A stretch of 64,000 bases of DNA from Lactuca virosa (GCA_928212115.1 CAKMRJ010005634.1:125677111-125741110), one strand, 5' to 3'. Counted from the stretch's first letter, positions 43,561 through 55,882 are shown. The notes: generated by a model from the sequence alone, not told the origin. Program-made: numbers and translations.

Positions 43561-44640
43561 ATGTGAATCGACTACCGGGAGTTGAACAAGTTAACGGTGA
43601 AGAACCGTTACCCACTCCCGAGGATAGATGATCTCTTCAATCAGTTGCAGGGTGCATCTTGGTTTTCCAAGATCGAATTGAGATCTGGGTATCACCAGGT
43701 TAGAGTGAGGGAGGAGGACGTGGAGAAGACCGCGTTTTGGACGTGTTATGGACATTACGAGTTCGTGGTGATGCTGTTTGGGCTCACCAACGCGCCAGCA
43801 GTATTTATGGATCTGATGAACCAGGTCTGCAGACCGATGCTCGATCGTTCGGTCATTGTGTTCATAGATGATATTTTGGTGTATTCCAAGACCCGAGAGC
43901 AGCATGAGGAGCATCTATGGGAGTTATTGGGAGTCTTGAGGCGAGAACAGCTGTATGCCAAGTTCTTGAAGTGTGAATTTTGGTTACGAGAAGTCTAGTT
44001 CCTTGAACACCTCGTTAACCAGGAGGGGATTTTGGTCGATCCGGCCAAAATTGAGGCGGTCATGTAGAGGGAGGTTCCGAAATCTCCGTCGGACATCAGG
44101 AGCTTTTTGGGATTAGCAGGATACTACCGGAGATTCATTCAGGATTTCTCCAAGATTGTAGTACCCTTCACTCGTCTGACGAGGAAGGGGGTGGATTTCC
44201 GGTGGGGCTCTGAGCAGCAGAGGGCGTTTGAGACCCTCCGACAGCGGTTGTGTGAGGCCCCGGTCTTGACACTCCCGGAGGGAGTTGAGGATTTTGTAGT
44301 GTTCTGTGATGCATCCATCACAGGTTTAGGGGCGGTCCTCATGCAAAGAGGACGAGTGATAGCCTACGCTTCGCGGCAGCTGAAGCCGCATGAGACGCGA
44401 TACCCTACGCATGATTTGGAGCTGGGAGCAGTGGTGTTCGCTCTCAAGATATGGAGACATTACCTATACAGGGTCCGTTGCACCATATACACGGATCACA
44501 AGAGCTTGAGGCATATCATGGATCAGCCAAACCTGAACATGAGGCAGCGCAGGTGGCTGGAAGTAGTCAAGGACTACGATTATGAGATCCTTTACCACCC
44601 CGATAAAGCGAATGTGGTGGCGGACGCTCTGAGCCGCAAG
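43561..44640 (+). pseudogene. RT-RNase H, element 2 (three stops)
   Basis: RT palm with WFSKIELRSGYHQ near 43660 and active site VFIDDILVYSK at 43858-43890. In-frame stops are TGA 43564, TAG 43996 (CAG to TAG) and TAG 44065 (CAG to TAG). RNase H has VVFCDASITGLGAVLMQRG near 44298 and ends VADALSRKS near 44620. No frameshift, so only point changes separate it from an open frame. Confidence 0.92.
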
Positions 44641-46146
44641 TCAGCTGGGTCTTCCACTCCAGCGAGATGTATGAGGATAGCGGGGGATTCTCCGCTTGTG
44701 GGTTTGATCAAAGATGCCCAAGTTAAGGGCATGCAACCAGAGAACTGGAAGCTGGAGAGGATCAAGGGTGCGAGTGCCCGGTTTGTGCAGGATAACATGG
44801 GATTGTTGACCCGGTGCGGTCGAGTTTGGGTTCCGATGTCTGGTGGGGTCAGGCAGACGGTCATGGAAGAGGCTCACAAGTCTCATTTTTCTATTCACCC
44901 GGGGGCCACCAAGTTGTACAGAGACCTGAGTTTGAGTTACTGGTGGCCATGTATGAAGCGAGAAATCGCTTGGTATGTCGAGAGGTGCTTGACCTGCAGG
45001 ATGGTCAAGGCCGAACATCAGAGGCTGCATGGTAAGCTGCAGCCTCTAGAGATTCCCATGTGGAAATGGGAACAAATCATGATGGATTTCATTACCAAGT
45101 TGCCGAGGATGGCGAATGGATTTGATGCTATATGGGTCATCGTGGATCGATTGACCAAGAGTGCCCAATTCTTGGCGATTCGGGAGAGTTCATCGGCCGA
45201 GAAGTTGGACGACAAGTACGTTCGCGAGATCATGTCTCGCCATGGGGTTCTCGTCTCCATTGTCTCCGATCGGGATGTCAGGTTTACCTCCCATTTCTGG
45301 CAGAAGTTCCACGAGGAGGTGGGCACGCGGTTGCACTTCAGCATGACATTCCATCCGCAGACTGACGGTCAGAGCGAGCGGACCATTCAGACCCTCGAGG
45401 ATATGTTGAGGGCGTGTGTCATTGATTTCGGTGGGAGCCGGGATTCCCACCTACCGCTTGCAGAGTTCGCCTATAACAACAGCTATCATTCCAGCATTGG
45501 CGCCCCGCCTTTTGAGCTGTTGTATGGACGGAGATGTCGCACCCCGGTTTGTTGGGGTGAAGTGGGACACAGGGTGATGGGGCGGACGGAAGTAGTCTTG
45601 CAGACTACTAAGAAGATTCAACAGATTAGGCAGCGATTGCAGACCGCTCAGATTCGACAGAAGAGTTACGCCGACAGGCGTCGGTCTGAGTTAGAGTTCC
45701 AGGTGGGTGACATGGTACTCCTGAAGGTCTCACCCTGGAAGGGTGTGATCCGCTTCAGGAAGAGGGGGAAATTGGGTCCCCGTTACATTGGGCCATTCAG
45801 GATCATTGCTAGGGTTGGCAAGGTGGCTTACACGCTAGAGCTACCGGAGGAGCTTAGCCGAATTCATAGCACTTTCCACGTTTCGCAGTTGCGAAAGTGT
45901 GTTTTGGATCAGAAGGCAGTAGTGTCGTTGGATGATATTCAGGTCGATGAGTGCCTGAATTATGTGGAGAGGCCTGTGGCCATTCTGGAGAGGAAGATGA
46001 AAGTTTTGTGGAACAAGTAAATACCTTTGGTGAAGGTGCAGTGGGAGCATCGGAGGGGATCCGAGTGGACGTGGGAGCCGGAGGCAGAGATGCGAGAGCA
46101 TTACCCGGCGTTGTTTACCCCAGCAGACTTCAAGGACGAAGTCTAA
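44641..46146 (+). pseudogene. Integrase with chromodomain-like tail, element 2
   Basis: Open from 44107 to 46020. HHCC zinc domain with HPGATKLYRDL and CLTCRMVKAEHQ (44890-45015). DDE core: MDFITKLP near 45080, VSDRDVRF near 45265 and TDGQSERTIQTLE near 45360. The GPFRIIARVGKVAY barrel is near 45790. A TAA at 46018 sits where relatives have Glu (NKEVPLV); beyond it the same frame continues VKVQWEHRRGSEWTWEPE to a stop at 46144, the chromodomain-like end. Without that part targeting would be lost (inference). Confidence 0.93.
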
Positions 46147-46148
46147 TT

Positions 46149-46163
46149 CAAGTGGGGGAGAAT
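46149..46163 (+). other. Polypurine tract, element 2
   Basis: CAAGTGGGGGAGAAT directly before the 3' LTR. Confidence 0.9.
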
Positions 46164-48068
46164 TGTAATGCCCCAATTCCCAGGTATTGATTTATGTATG
46201 AATACGTTTTGGTTTTTGGGTCTACTCGACGAGTTGGCCGCCCTACTCGTCGAGTATTAGCGGGTTGGTCCACGTGTTTTAGTGATCTACTCGCCGAGTC
46301 CAAGAGCGGACTCGACGAGTAGGAGCTGGCAGATGAAAACCTAGATTTCGGGGCATTTTACCCTATTTAAAGGATCATTGGCCTCCCCCAGCCTCCCCAT
46401 TTACTGTATCTTGTCCCTCTCAAACCCTAGATCGAGTGTGTGTGTTCTTTTGGTGTGTTCAAGCTTTGAGGAGGAGTTTTGGAGGAGGAAACACTTGGGG
46501 AAAACAAGCAAGTAGAAGCAAGAACTCGTAGGATACAAGATCTACATCAGTGAACACTCTCTTGAAGGTATTAGACTGTTTTCCCTTGGCTCATGTTCAT
46601 CAAAGATCCCTTTTGGATGGGTTTTATGAAAGGCTTCTTATGTTTGAGCTAAGATCTGAAGTTGTAACTTCAGATCTGGACTCCCTTTGGCCTCTAGAAC
46701 CAAAAAGTTATCAGCCTTGCCTAGAATAAGCCTTCCCTCAAGTGTAAGACTTCATTGCAAGCTTAGATTTGTCATTTAAGGGCCTTAAAGCCTTGTATGC
46801 ACGTAAAGTTTGCAACTTTACGTGATAAGCATGCCTTGGAAGGTTGGATCTGTAATCTTGAACCTTTGCATGGCATAAAAAGCATCTGTATGGAGGAAGG
46901 ACTGAAGGGACTCGACGAGCGGCAAAGTCGACTCGGCGAGTCATAAGGAGATGGTCCTGAACTTGACGAGTTGGATGAACAACTCGGCGAGTCCAATGAA
47001 GATTGTCGTAGACTCGACGAGTCAGTGGAGTGACTCGGCGAGTCTATTAGGGTTTTCCCAACCTTCGGACACATGTAAGCACGGCGAATTGTAAAGGGGA
47101 AAACTCGGTGAGTTGGCCAAGGAATTACGACCACTGACACTGGGAACTCGACGAGTCACTCGAGTGACTCGGCGAGTTGGCGAGTCATGCCAGGAAATCG
47201 GCGAGTAGCTAAGGGTACTCGACGAGTTCAGGTCAACATGGACTGTTGACCTTGAAAGTTGACTTGGACTTTGGTCAAGGGTTGACTATTGGACTTCTGG
47301 GAGTATCTTGGAAACCTATGAACTTTGTGATGTGTCAAATATAGGTGGTGGAGTTTATGGTGGTGATCCGGGAGTTGAGCTTTCTAGTTTCAGACGACAG
47401 TTGCGAGGTGAGTTATCCTCACTATACTAAGGGGTCTAAGGCACCAAGTCCGGCCCATTGGTTATGTTATTGTAGCAGTATTAGATGTTGAATATGAGTT
47501 AGTGTTGCATGTTAGTGGTTATGCCAGTTAGGTAGATCTGTAGGGCTACCTGTGTTGTTATATGATTATTTGCATGCATAGTGGTTTTGTTTATATGTGG
47601 ACATGTTATGTGGGATGGGTTGAGGTGATACTGCTCCGTGCGGTAACCAACAAACCCGGGAGCATTCCAGTTACGAGCTGAGGGAGACTCGTACTGTGGG
47701 CTCGATGGCAAGCCAGATGTGAGCTGTGGGCCCGAAAGGCAATCCAGACTCACACTGTGGGCCCAGGGAGTAATCCAGTCTGTAAAGCTGTGGACCCAGT
47801 ACATGCTGTGGTTTATATATGTGTTATGTGCGGTGTATAGGTATTTTGGCGGAACTCACTCAGCTCTCGGGCTTACAGTTTTAGTTTATTGTTTCAGGTA
47901 CATCAGGGGATCGCGGCAAGGCGAAGGCGTGATCGTACAGCTCCTCATGTTTTGTTTATGTTTATGGGAAAACGCTGATATTATACATTTTGAAAACCAG
48001 TATGTAATGTTTTGATGAATTTGGAATGAGCTTTAAAGTTAATTTGAAATTTTTTTTTGGTTGTTACA
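46164..48068 (+). repeat. 3' LTR of element 2
   Basis: 1905 bp, same plan as 38811-40712, with palindromes, TATA (46374), predicted intron (47408-47897) and minisatellite conserved. The start reads TGTAATG instead of TGTAACG. Confidence 0.95.
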
Positions 48069-49300
48069 TCACCAAACCCACTTCCTTGTTTTACAGTGTC
48101 TTTGTCTTCCTATCGAGGATCATAACCGGTCTCTCTATATAGTTTAGACACTCTTCAAACTAAATATCCTCCAACGGCACTACTACGTAATCATCAACAA
48201 ATAATTTCCGTAGCTGAGAGACATCGAAAGTGCTATGAATCTGACTGAGCTCTTCGGGTAACTCCAAACGATACGCAACCCTGCCTACCCGGGCAACAAC
48301 CCTGAACGGACCAATATATCTGGGGCCCAACTTGCCCCGCTTCCGAAATCGGGTGACACCTTTCCAAGGTGACGCCTTCAGAAGTACCATGTCACCGACC
48401 TGAAACTCGAGATCGGATCGCCGCTGATCCACATAGCTCTACTACCGACTTTGCACAGACTGTAATCTCCCGCATACCTACTGAATTAACTCAGTAGTCC
48501 AGAGCACTACCTCCGTGCTACCCATGACCCGTTGACTGACATCGCCCCAAAAAAATTGGGGTTTGGAACTTGATCCCATAGAGCATATCGAAAGGAGGTC
48601 GATCGATATTGGCGTGGTTGTTGTTATCGTAAGAAAACTCAGCTAATGAGATGTATAAAACCTAACTACCACTAAAGTCCAAAACACATGCCTGGAGCAG
48701 ATCCTCTAAGGTCTGAATAGTCTGCTCACTCAGACCATCAGTCTGTAGGTGCAAAGCCGTGTTGGAGTGCAATCAAGTACCCACCTCCTTGTGAAATCTC
48801 TTCCAGAATCTAGAAGTGAAACGTACATCCTAATCCGAAACTACTGATACCGGGACTCCATGACACACAACTACCTCACGGATATAGATGCCTGCTAACT
48901 TCGCTATCAACATACTCTCCAAAATAGGGATAAAATGTGCACCCTTGGTCAATCGATCCACGATGACCCAAATCGAATCCACCCCTCGCGCTGTCCGCGG
49001 TAACTTCGTGATGAAGTCCATCGTGATATCTTCCCATTTCTAAACTGGGATAGCCAATGGTTCCATCTTGCCATGAGTTTGCTGATACTCGGTTTTGACT
49101 TTTTTGCAAGTTAGGCACCTCTCCTCATACCGCTTCATGAAGGGACACCAATAATCAAGCTGGAGATCGATATACATCTTTGTCGCTCTCGGATGGATAG
49201 AAAACCTCGAATTGTGTGACTCTTGCATCAGGATCTGCCGTTTTCCACTGAAATATGGAACCCAAACCCTCTGATGCAAGGTCACCAAGCCCCGACTATT
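48069..49300 (-). pseudogene. Integrase of element 3 (decayed)
   Basis: Minus strand: barrel domain FQVGDMVLLKASPWKGV (about 48350-48400) and GPFRVVARVGRVAYRLE; core MDFITKLPRTARG (about 48990-49021) and SVVSD (about 48835); zinc domain with HPRATKMYIDL and RCLTCKKVKTE (about 49080-49190). Several frameshifts and stops lie between 48440 and 48830. Confidence 0.85.
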
Positions 49301-50566
49301 ATAATCAAAAGAGGACACATGATCCACTATGCGCTCACTCTCCCGATGTTCATCCTTTAATGCCTCGACCTGAGCCTCGTGAATCCGCTCCAGCAATGGG
49401 GTAACCACTGTCATCCTCAAACATAGATCCCGAATATGTGTGGTAGTCACCTTGTGACTCAATACATCAGCAACCACGTTAGCCTTCCCAAGGTGGTATA
49501 AAATCTTGCAATCATAATCTTTCACGACATCAAGCCATGTACGATGCCTCATATTCAAATTTGGTTGATCCATCAAGTACCCTAAAATCTTGTGATCCGT
49601 ATAAATGGTACAACGGACCCCATAGAGGTAATGTCACCAAATATTGAGGGTGAAACCATAGCCCTAGCTCCAAATCATGCGTAGGACAATTCGCCTCATG
49701 AGGCTTCAACTACCTCGATGCATAAGCGGTCACACAACCTTTTGCATAAGCACTACACCCAATCCTATGATGGAAGCATCACGATAAACCACAAAGTCAT
49801 CAACTCCTTCAGGAAGAATGAAGATCGGAGCCTCACATAGTCTCTTCCTTAGAGTTTCAAATGATGTCTGTTGCTCAGGCCCCCAACATAAAGTAACTAA
49901 CTTCTTCGTCAACCTGGTCAACAGAACTACGATCCTAGAGAAATTCTCAATGAATCTCCGATAGTACCCTACTAAGTGAACGAAACTCCAAATCTCGAAT
50001 GGAGACCTCGGAACCTCCCACCGCATCACGACCTCGATCTTGGCCGGATAGACCAATATACCCTTCTGATTGATGACGTGGCCCAATAACTGCACCCCGC
50101 GCAACCAGAACTCACACTTGGAGAATTTGGCATAAAGTCTTTCCCTCTTCAAAGTCTCAAGACCGTCTCGCAAGTGATCCTCAAGCTGTTCCTTGGTCTT
50201 AGAATAGACTAGGATATCAATAATGAAGACAATCACTGATCGATCCAGTATCGTCCTAAAAACTAGGTTCATGAGGTCCATAGACACTGTCAGTGCATTG
50301 ATGAGCCCAAAAGTCATCACCACAAACTCGTAATGACCATAATATGTTCTAAAAGCTTTCTTCTGAACATCCTCATCCCGAACCTTCATTTGATTGTATC
50401 CTGGACGCAGATCAATCTTGGAAAACCAAGACGCACCCTGAAGCTGGTCGAACAAGTCATCGATCCTCTGAAGTGGGTAATGGTTCTTTACCGTTAACTT
50501 GTTCAGCTCCCAGTACTCGATCCACATTCTATGGGAACCATCATTCTTCTTCACAAATAGTATCAA
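49301..50566 (-). pseudogene. RT-RNase H of element 3 (decayed)
   Basis: RT open from 50566: FSKIDLRPGYNQ, then the active site, which reads VFIIDILVYSK at about 50200-50235, so the first catalytic Asp of the FIDD box is Ile. Connection VGYYRRFIENFSR near 49950; RNase H VVYRDASIIGLGVV near 49790 (Cys to Arg); later part DHK-like region near 49580, then LNMRHRTWLDVVKDYD. Frameshifts near 49730 and 49580. Confidence 0.88.
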
Positions 50567-51273
50567 TTCTCCTCAGAGTGAACTAATCATCCTAATAAAC
50601 CCCTTGTCTAACAGCTCCTGCAGCTTTGTAGACAACTCCTGCATCTTAGGTGGTGCTAACCGATAAGGTGCATTGGCTATCGGAGCCACACCCAAAACCA
50701 AATCAATACAGAACTCAACCTGCTTCTCCGATGGCACCCCCGAGAAGTCCTCCAGGAACATATTGGGATACTCCTGAACAATCGGCACATCATCAACTGT
50801 CCTCTTTCCCTCCTCTCTGGTATATAATACGTAATCCACGAAGCTCAAAGATCCCTACTGAAGATACCTCCTAGCCCCCGAGACTGAACAGATAGTGGCT
50901 CCACACTGAGCACCCTCACCATGAATAACTAGTTCTCCCCCACTTAGGGTTCGAACCCGAACTAACTGGTACCTGCAATCAATCATCTCCCCATTGGGGC
51001 TTAACCAATCCATACCTACAATAAGCTTGCTCTCACGCAAAGGTATATGAACCAAATCAATCGGATATCTCTCATGAGATAACTCCAGCACACATCCCTA
51101 ATGAAACCTCGATACACGTACTGGACGATCGTTGGTGATCTCCACCTCTAGTGAGTAATCAAGCTCCCCAGGAGTGTCACCAAACTTCTTGTTGAAAGCA
51201 AGAGATACAAACGATCGGGTGGTACCCAAATCAAAAAGGACGAAGGTTAGAATTCCGTTCACTAGGAACGTCC
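50567..51273 (-). pseudogene. Protease and RT N-terminus of element 3
   Basis: After the predicted splice site the strand reads GTFLVNG, then VLFDLGTTRSFVS near 51215-51250. The DSG motif has become DLG, so the catalytic context is damaged. SKLIVGMDWL near 51015 and the RT entry EFCIDLVLGVAPIANAPYRL near 50690 follow. Breaks at 51098, 50850 and 50570. Confidence 0.85.
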
Positions 51274-51348
51274 CTAAATAGCAACATAGACAATAAGCAT
51301 AGTCAATAAACCAATAAATGAAATGAGAAGAAGACATATACCAGTAAC
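51274..51348 (-). other. Predicted 75-nt intron between gag and protease, element 3
   Basis: Minus strand AATG|GTTACT...TTGCTATTTAG|GGACG, joining VNG to TFLVN. In this copy the length is a multiple of three and the two frames already agree, so reading-through is possible. The donor is weaker than in elements 1 and 2 and a nearby GTATAT is an alternative. Confidence 0.5.
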
Positions 51349-52325
51349 CATTAACCACATTAGGTGTTGCATGAGCCTCCTCATCCGTCAGCTGAAAAGC
51401 TCAACTCCTCAAAACCAGCGTTGCCGCCTTGCCTTGGCGGTCGTAAGTGATCGTCAATGTCACTAGAGTGGGTTCTGATACCGCTCCCACTATCAAAATC
51501 ATACAATCGACCTTCTTGTGGCCCATTTGATTGCAATGGAAGCAAATCACACTCGATCCTTGGGTGGTAGTGGTGCAATCCTTACTGTGGTGACTAGTCT
51601 TGCCACACTTGAAGCAACCAGAACCACCCACCCTGTAAACCCCCTCATGCATCTTACCGCACTTTCCACAGCGGCTCTGGCCATGTTGGCCTCTTGAACG
51701 TGAATCAATAGTCTTGGGCTTATTCGCTGCACCCTCAGATATTGGAGCCTAAACCGGCTTCCGCTTCCTAAGAAGCTCCAAGTCAATCTCACATTCTCCG
51801 TCCCTCGCTATCATGTCCTCTGAGGTCCTACAGCTGGACATGCTAACAAACTTCCAAATCTCATCCTTCAGCATATCATGATACCTCTCCTTCTTCATCT
51901 CCTCGTCTACCACATACTGCAGAACCAGCAAAGCCCTCTCACTGAACATGGCGGTGATCTGTGCCACAAACTCAGTAGTCTGAAGAAGGTCCTAAAACTA
52001 CCTCGCCAACTGTTGAACCTCAATCACTGGTGAAAACTCAACCCTAAATCTCGTCATAAAATCCTCCCATTTCATTGTCTCAACAGCCTCGCCTCCCAAT
52101 GCATGATCTACCTCCTCCCACCAATCACAAGCTTTGTCCTTCAGAAGACAGGATGCAAATCTGACTTTCGACCTCTCGGGGTAGAAGCTAGTCCAGAAAT
52201 CATTAGCGATATACGTAAACCATCGCCTGCTAACAATGGGGTCCTTCCTCCCGAAGAACATGGGAGCCATACATGCACGAAACTCTCAAATTTTCAGAGA
52301 GCGTGCACCCACCATAGCCACAATC
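51349..52325 (-). pseudogene. gag of element 3, middle and knuckles
   Basis: Minus strand: capsid with LKDKACDWWEEVDHALG near 52130 and DFMTRFRVEFSPVIEVQQL near 52020; knuckles CFKCGKTSHHSKDC (about 51580-51620) and CFHCNQMGHKKVDC (about 51500-51545), both with all four ligands. Stop near 51400 and frameshifts near 51760 and 51990. The N-terminus lies beyond the solo LTR at 54761-54948. Confidence 0.85.
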
Positions 52326-52610
52326 TGTGACATCCCCATTTTCATGGCCAGAAAAGACCGATTATGTTTATGCTTTATAAAAATCAGAGTACCTCTTTTA
52401 ATAAAAATGGGGCGGAATTTGTTCCCAGAAAAACATGATAAATACATTATCAAATCATTTCCGAAGAAATGTATTTTTATTCATTTTTAAAACGTTTGCG
52501 ATGTCATCGTCAATACAGAAACATAAGCATAAACATAACTTACATTCTTTTACACTAGTGATCTACATCTCTTTTAAATCTCTCAGTGTAAAGTAGCTTC
52601 ATATCGACAC

Positions 52611-53330
52611 CTGTGATACAAATAAGCTTGAGTGGGTCAGGTTGGGAAACCTGGTGAGTACATAAGGTTTTCAACCCACAATAATATAATTATTATGTTT
52701 AATCATCAAACAATCAACCCATTACCCATCCCCATTATCTTCTTTACTCTTAAGGATCTACCCTAAGAATTAGCTATTCCTCGTTCATTCATTCCTAAGG
52801 ATCATCCTAAGGAATCAGCATGTAATCCATCGTTGTCAGGGTTTACTCGACAGGCACTAAGTCGTATAGTCGCCAGGGTTTAGGCACTAAGTCTCATAGT
52901 CACCAGGGTTTATACAACAGGCACTACGTCGCATAGTCGCCAGGGTTTAGGCACTAAGTCTCATAGTGGCCAGGGTTTATACAACAGGCACTACGTCGCA
53001 TAGTCGCCAGGGTTTAGGCACTAAGTCTCATAGTCGCCAGGGTTTATACAACAGGCACTACGTCACATAGTCGCCAGGGTTTAGGCACTAAGTCTCATAG
53101 TCGCCAATGTTTACTTATATCCTCTTTCATCCCTCCTCGTTCATCTACCCATGTTTTACCCAACATATTCGTAGATATAAAATACATATACAGTTTAAAT
53201 CATTTAAAACATGTATAAAATCGTTCATCCAGCATAGATAACAAGTATACAGATAATATGCACACATAGCACGTAATTTATATAAAATACTTCATATCTA
53301 TGTGTAAGATGAAAGTAACTATGCACTCAC
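52611..53330 (-). other. Predicted 720-nt intron inside solo LTR S1
   Basis: Minus strand donor CAA|GTGAGT at 53330 and acceptor TTTGTATCACAG|GTGTC at 52611. TACTCACC lies about 40 nt before the acceptor. Same relative order as in the other LTR families. Confidence 0.4.
52830..53110. repeat. Minisatellite in solo LTR S1
   Basis: About four copies of a unit of about 67 bp made of two related halves, each with CGCCAGGGTTTA and GGCACTA(A/C)GTC, spanning most of the interval. Within the predicted LTR intron. Confidence 0.85.
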
Positions 53331-53805
53331 TTGAAAAGGTGGTGACTCGGTACTCGGACAGCACTTTGTTATCTCAAAACAATTTTCCCTTGACAAAACC
53401 TAGTATCAATACCACTAGGGTTTAGTCTAACGTTAACCGCGACTAATTAATAGTCTAGCTATTATTATTATATAAGCGTTAAACAACACTCTATATAACT
53501 CATAATAATAGCCCAAATAATTATTTTAAGGTCCTAATAATGTTACTATAATTATTTAAAAAGCTATATTAAAAATAGCGTAGGCATAGCTCACTTACAG
53601 CGGGTTTTATAGGAAACCGGGCTTCGCTTGGAGCAGCGTTTCTAAACCGAAAGACCCTTTTTCTCGGGGCTCCGGGGAGCCTCGGGGCTTCCTTCGGGTG
53701 CTAGGGGGTTTACCTAGGCTTAGGGGGGGTTTGGAACCCTAGAGAGAGAAAGTATTTAGAGAGAGAAAGAGATTTGGTGCAAGAAATGAGGCTGCCTCGG
53801 CCTCC

Positions 53806-53975
53806 TTTTATAGCTGCGAGAGTCCTCGCTACGCGGGGCGTAGAACCGAAGTACGCAGCGCGTACATCCGAAGCCGTACCTACGTGTCGATGATCTGCTG
53901 GGGCGACGTGGGCGAAGATGGACCGAGGAGGGGTTCGCGTACGCGGCGCGTTCCGAGCTCGGACGCTGGGCGTAG
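53806..53975 (-). promoter_or_regulatory. TATA box and upstream palindromes, solo LTR S1
   Basis: TATAAAA (53806-53812, minus). Upstream: CTACGCGGGGCGTAG (53829), GTACGCAGCGCGTAC (53851), GTACGCGGCGCGTTC (53939) and GGACGCTGGGCGTAG (53961). 5-bp arms with a 5-bp spacer. Confidence 0.65.
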
Positions 53976-54760
53976 GCGAGGGGTGGCGTGTCCTTCATCC
54001 GAAGCGAGACCGTGCTCAGCAAGCGACGGCTGAGATTTGTCCACGTCATCGTATCTTGCATCAGATTTCGCAAATTGCAAACTCGACTTTAAAAATTCGT
54101 AACTTTCACATACGAGCTCCGTTTTCGATGTTCTTTATATCCACGCGTAGGCGGGAACGTACTCTACAACTTTCGTTTAGACTCCGTCGGCTAATTTTGA
54201 TTTATTTTGAAAATTATATTTTTAACAGGCCGGGACAAGATTGGTCCGTTATAAATCCATAACTTCTTCATCCGACGTCCGTTTTCGTCTGTCTTTTTAC
54301 CGTTACGCTACTATTAACGAGATCTTCGATTCTCGTTTAGGTTGTGTTGGCTAAATACTGCTCGATCTAATATTCGAACTTCGGGATGTACACTGCTAAG
54401 CCGAAACTTCGAAAAATCATAACTTCCTCATACGCAGTCAGATTTGGGTGTTCTTATTATGCACGCTCTCGGTTTAACGTATTCTATGACTTTTGTTTAG
54501 ATAACTAAGGCTAAAAAGTCGCTCTATTGTAAATTCACTATTTGCGCTTCCCGGTGTCGTGCCTGTTCCGTCGCGAAACTTCGACGGGTCATAACTTCTT
54601 TGTTATAACTCAGATTTTGGCGTTCTTTATATGTACAGAACCCTTGAGACATATTCTACAACTTGGTTAAGATTATTTATTATAAATAATCTTTTGTCAA
54701 AAAGTCGTTTTCGACCCCTATTATCTCTAGATTGACTAGCCCGGATCTACGGGCGTTACA

Positions 54761-54948
54761 CAATCTCAGTACCGAATGCGGCCATACGCTCATCCAACAT
54801 TTCCATAATTCCCTCTTTCATCATACCAAATATCATAAGAGTCTGCTCTAGAATACCGCGAGTGATCTCTGATGAAATGAACTCTCGCATCTGATCATCC
54901 CGAAATCGATCCGTCACTAGGACATACACCAACTTGAGCGACCACCAT
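54761..54948 (-). pseudogene. gag N-terminus of element 3
   Basis: Starts MVVAQVG at 54948 and continues, after a break, MREFISSEITRGILEQTLM and KEGIMEMLDERMAAFGTE, matching the N-terminal helix region of element 1 gag (ELIAAEVTSGILDATPV). Continues at 52320 beyond the solo LTR. Confidence 0.8.
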
Positions 54949-55864
54949 ACTGAAATTGAACAGTGCAACCATCAGAAAACACTCGGAGAATTCTCCACAC
55001 TTAGCAAGTTCTTTATTATCCTCATGGCTTCCCTTGTTTCGAGTGTGAATCATGTGTTTTCAGTAGTACAAGCCCAATACTACCTTCCATATCTATCTGT
55101 ACTTTCCTCAAGGACCGTCCTGAATCCTCTAAGTTAATCCCTCACCGTAAAATACTCGCCAATACTGCTAAAATATGTGTTCAACATGCTAACATACTTC
55201 CTAGATTCTCATAGGCTTCCTTTCATACCTCTCTCTGCCACCAGCTGCAAAAGAAACTCCCACAAATACCAACCAACTATGTTACGAATACAATTACATG
55301 TGATAGGAACTAGATAATTCTTCGACTGCAAGGTCTCACACTACAACAATTAGACTCAAACAAGGGCTACGTAATAGAGTTAAACCTAACCTTATAAAAT
55401 TATCTATATTTTGTAACATGTTACCTAGCATATTCGCTTGATAGTTAATTGATACTAGTGGAGGTTCCTAAAAGCACAAAGCAAGCAACATTCGAGCATC
55501 GAGTTCTAAACCAGTACACAACCTAATCTAGCCACTCTATCCAATCATCTGAAATCCATACTAGCATCCAGTTCTAAAGGCTCATACAACAAGCATACAA
55601 AGGAATCTCTCCAAGCATCCTATCATACGATTCTTAGCAGATCCTTGGCCCTAATCTACCATGTTATAGACATATACACATACTAAAATAAATAAACATG
55701 TATGGATATTTTGGGAATTACTTACTTGAATTAAATTGATTGCACGCATCGCACCCCTTTTCTTTATATAAGTCTTTTAGAAAATTCATTTTCTTTTAAG
55801 AAGATTACCAATACCTCAGTTTGAGTTCAGACTCACCCGAGAGTGCGCCTGAATCCCTCAAACC
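54949..55864 (-). other. Leader of element 3
   Basis: Non-coding, about 0.9 kb, between gag start and primer site; shares blocks with the other Tekay leaders (e.g. 55040-55110). Confidence 0.7.
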
Positions 55865-55882
55865 AAAGCTCTGATACCAACT
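55865..55882 (-). other. Primer binding site, element 3
   Basis: Minus strand TTGGTATCAGAGC, intact iMet-type site, directly by the LTR end at 55883. Confidence 0.9.

Larger units (their letters stand above)
38811..48068 (+). mobile_element. Element 2: near-complete Tekay-like element inserted in element 3
   Basis: Both LTRs (38811-40712, 46164-48068), primer site, gag, predicted intron, pol and polypurine tract are present. Target duplication TCACA / TCACC (one mismatch) lies within the pol tail of element 3. Total 9.26 kb. Internal damage seen is light: six in-frame stops, four of which fit a C-to-T change, and one gag frameshift. It is the best reference copy in the window. Confidence 0.95.
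52326..54760 (-). mobile_element. Solo LTR in element 3 gag (family S1)
   Basis: 2435 bp, TGTGACATCC...GGCGTTACA, flanked by a perfect CAATC duplication (52321-52325, 54761-54765). No internal region, so the product of LTR-LTR recombination. Minus orientation shown by the TATA box (53806-53812), predicted splice sites and branch-like motif. Contains a large minisatellite (52830-53110). Confidence 0.95.
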
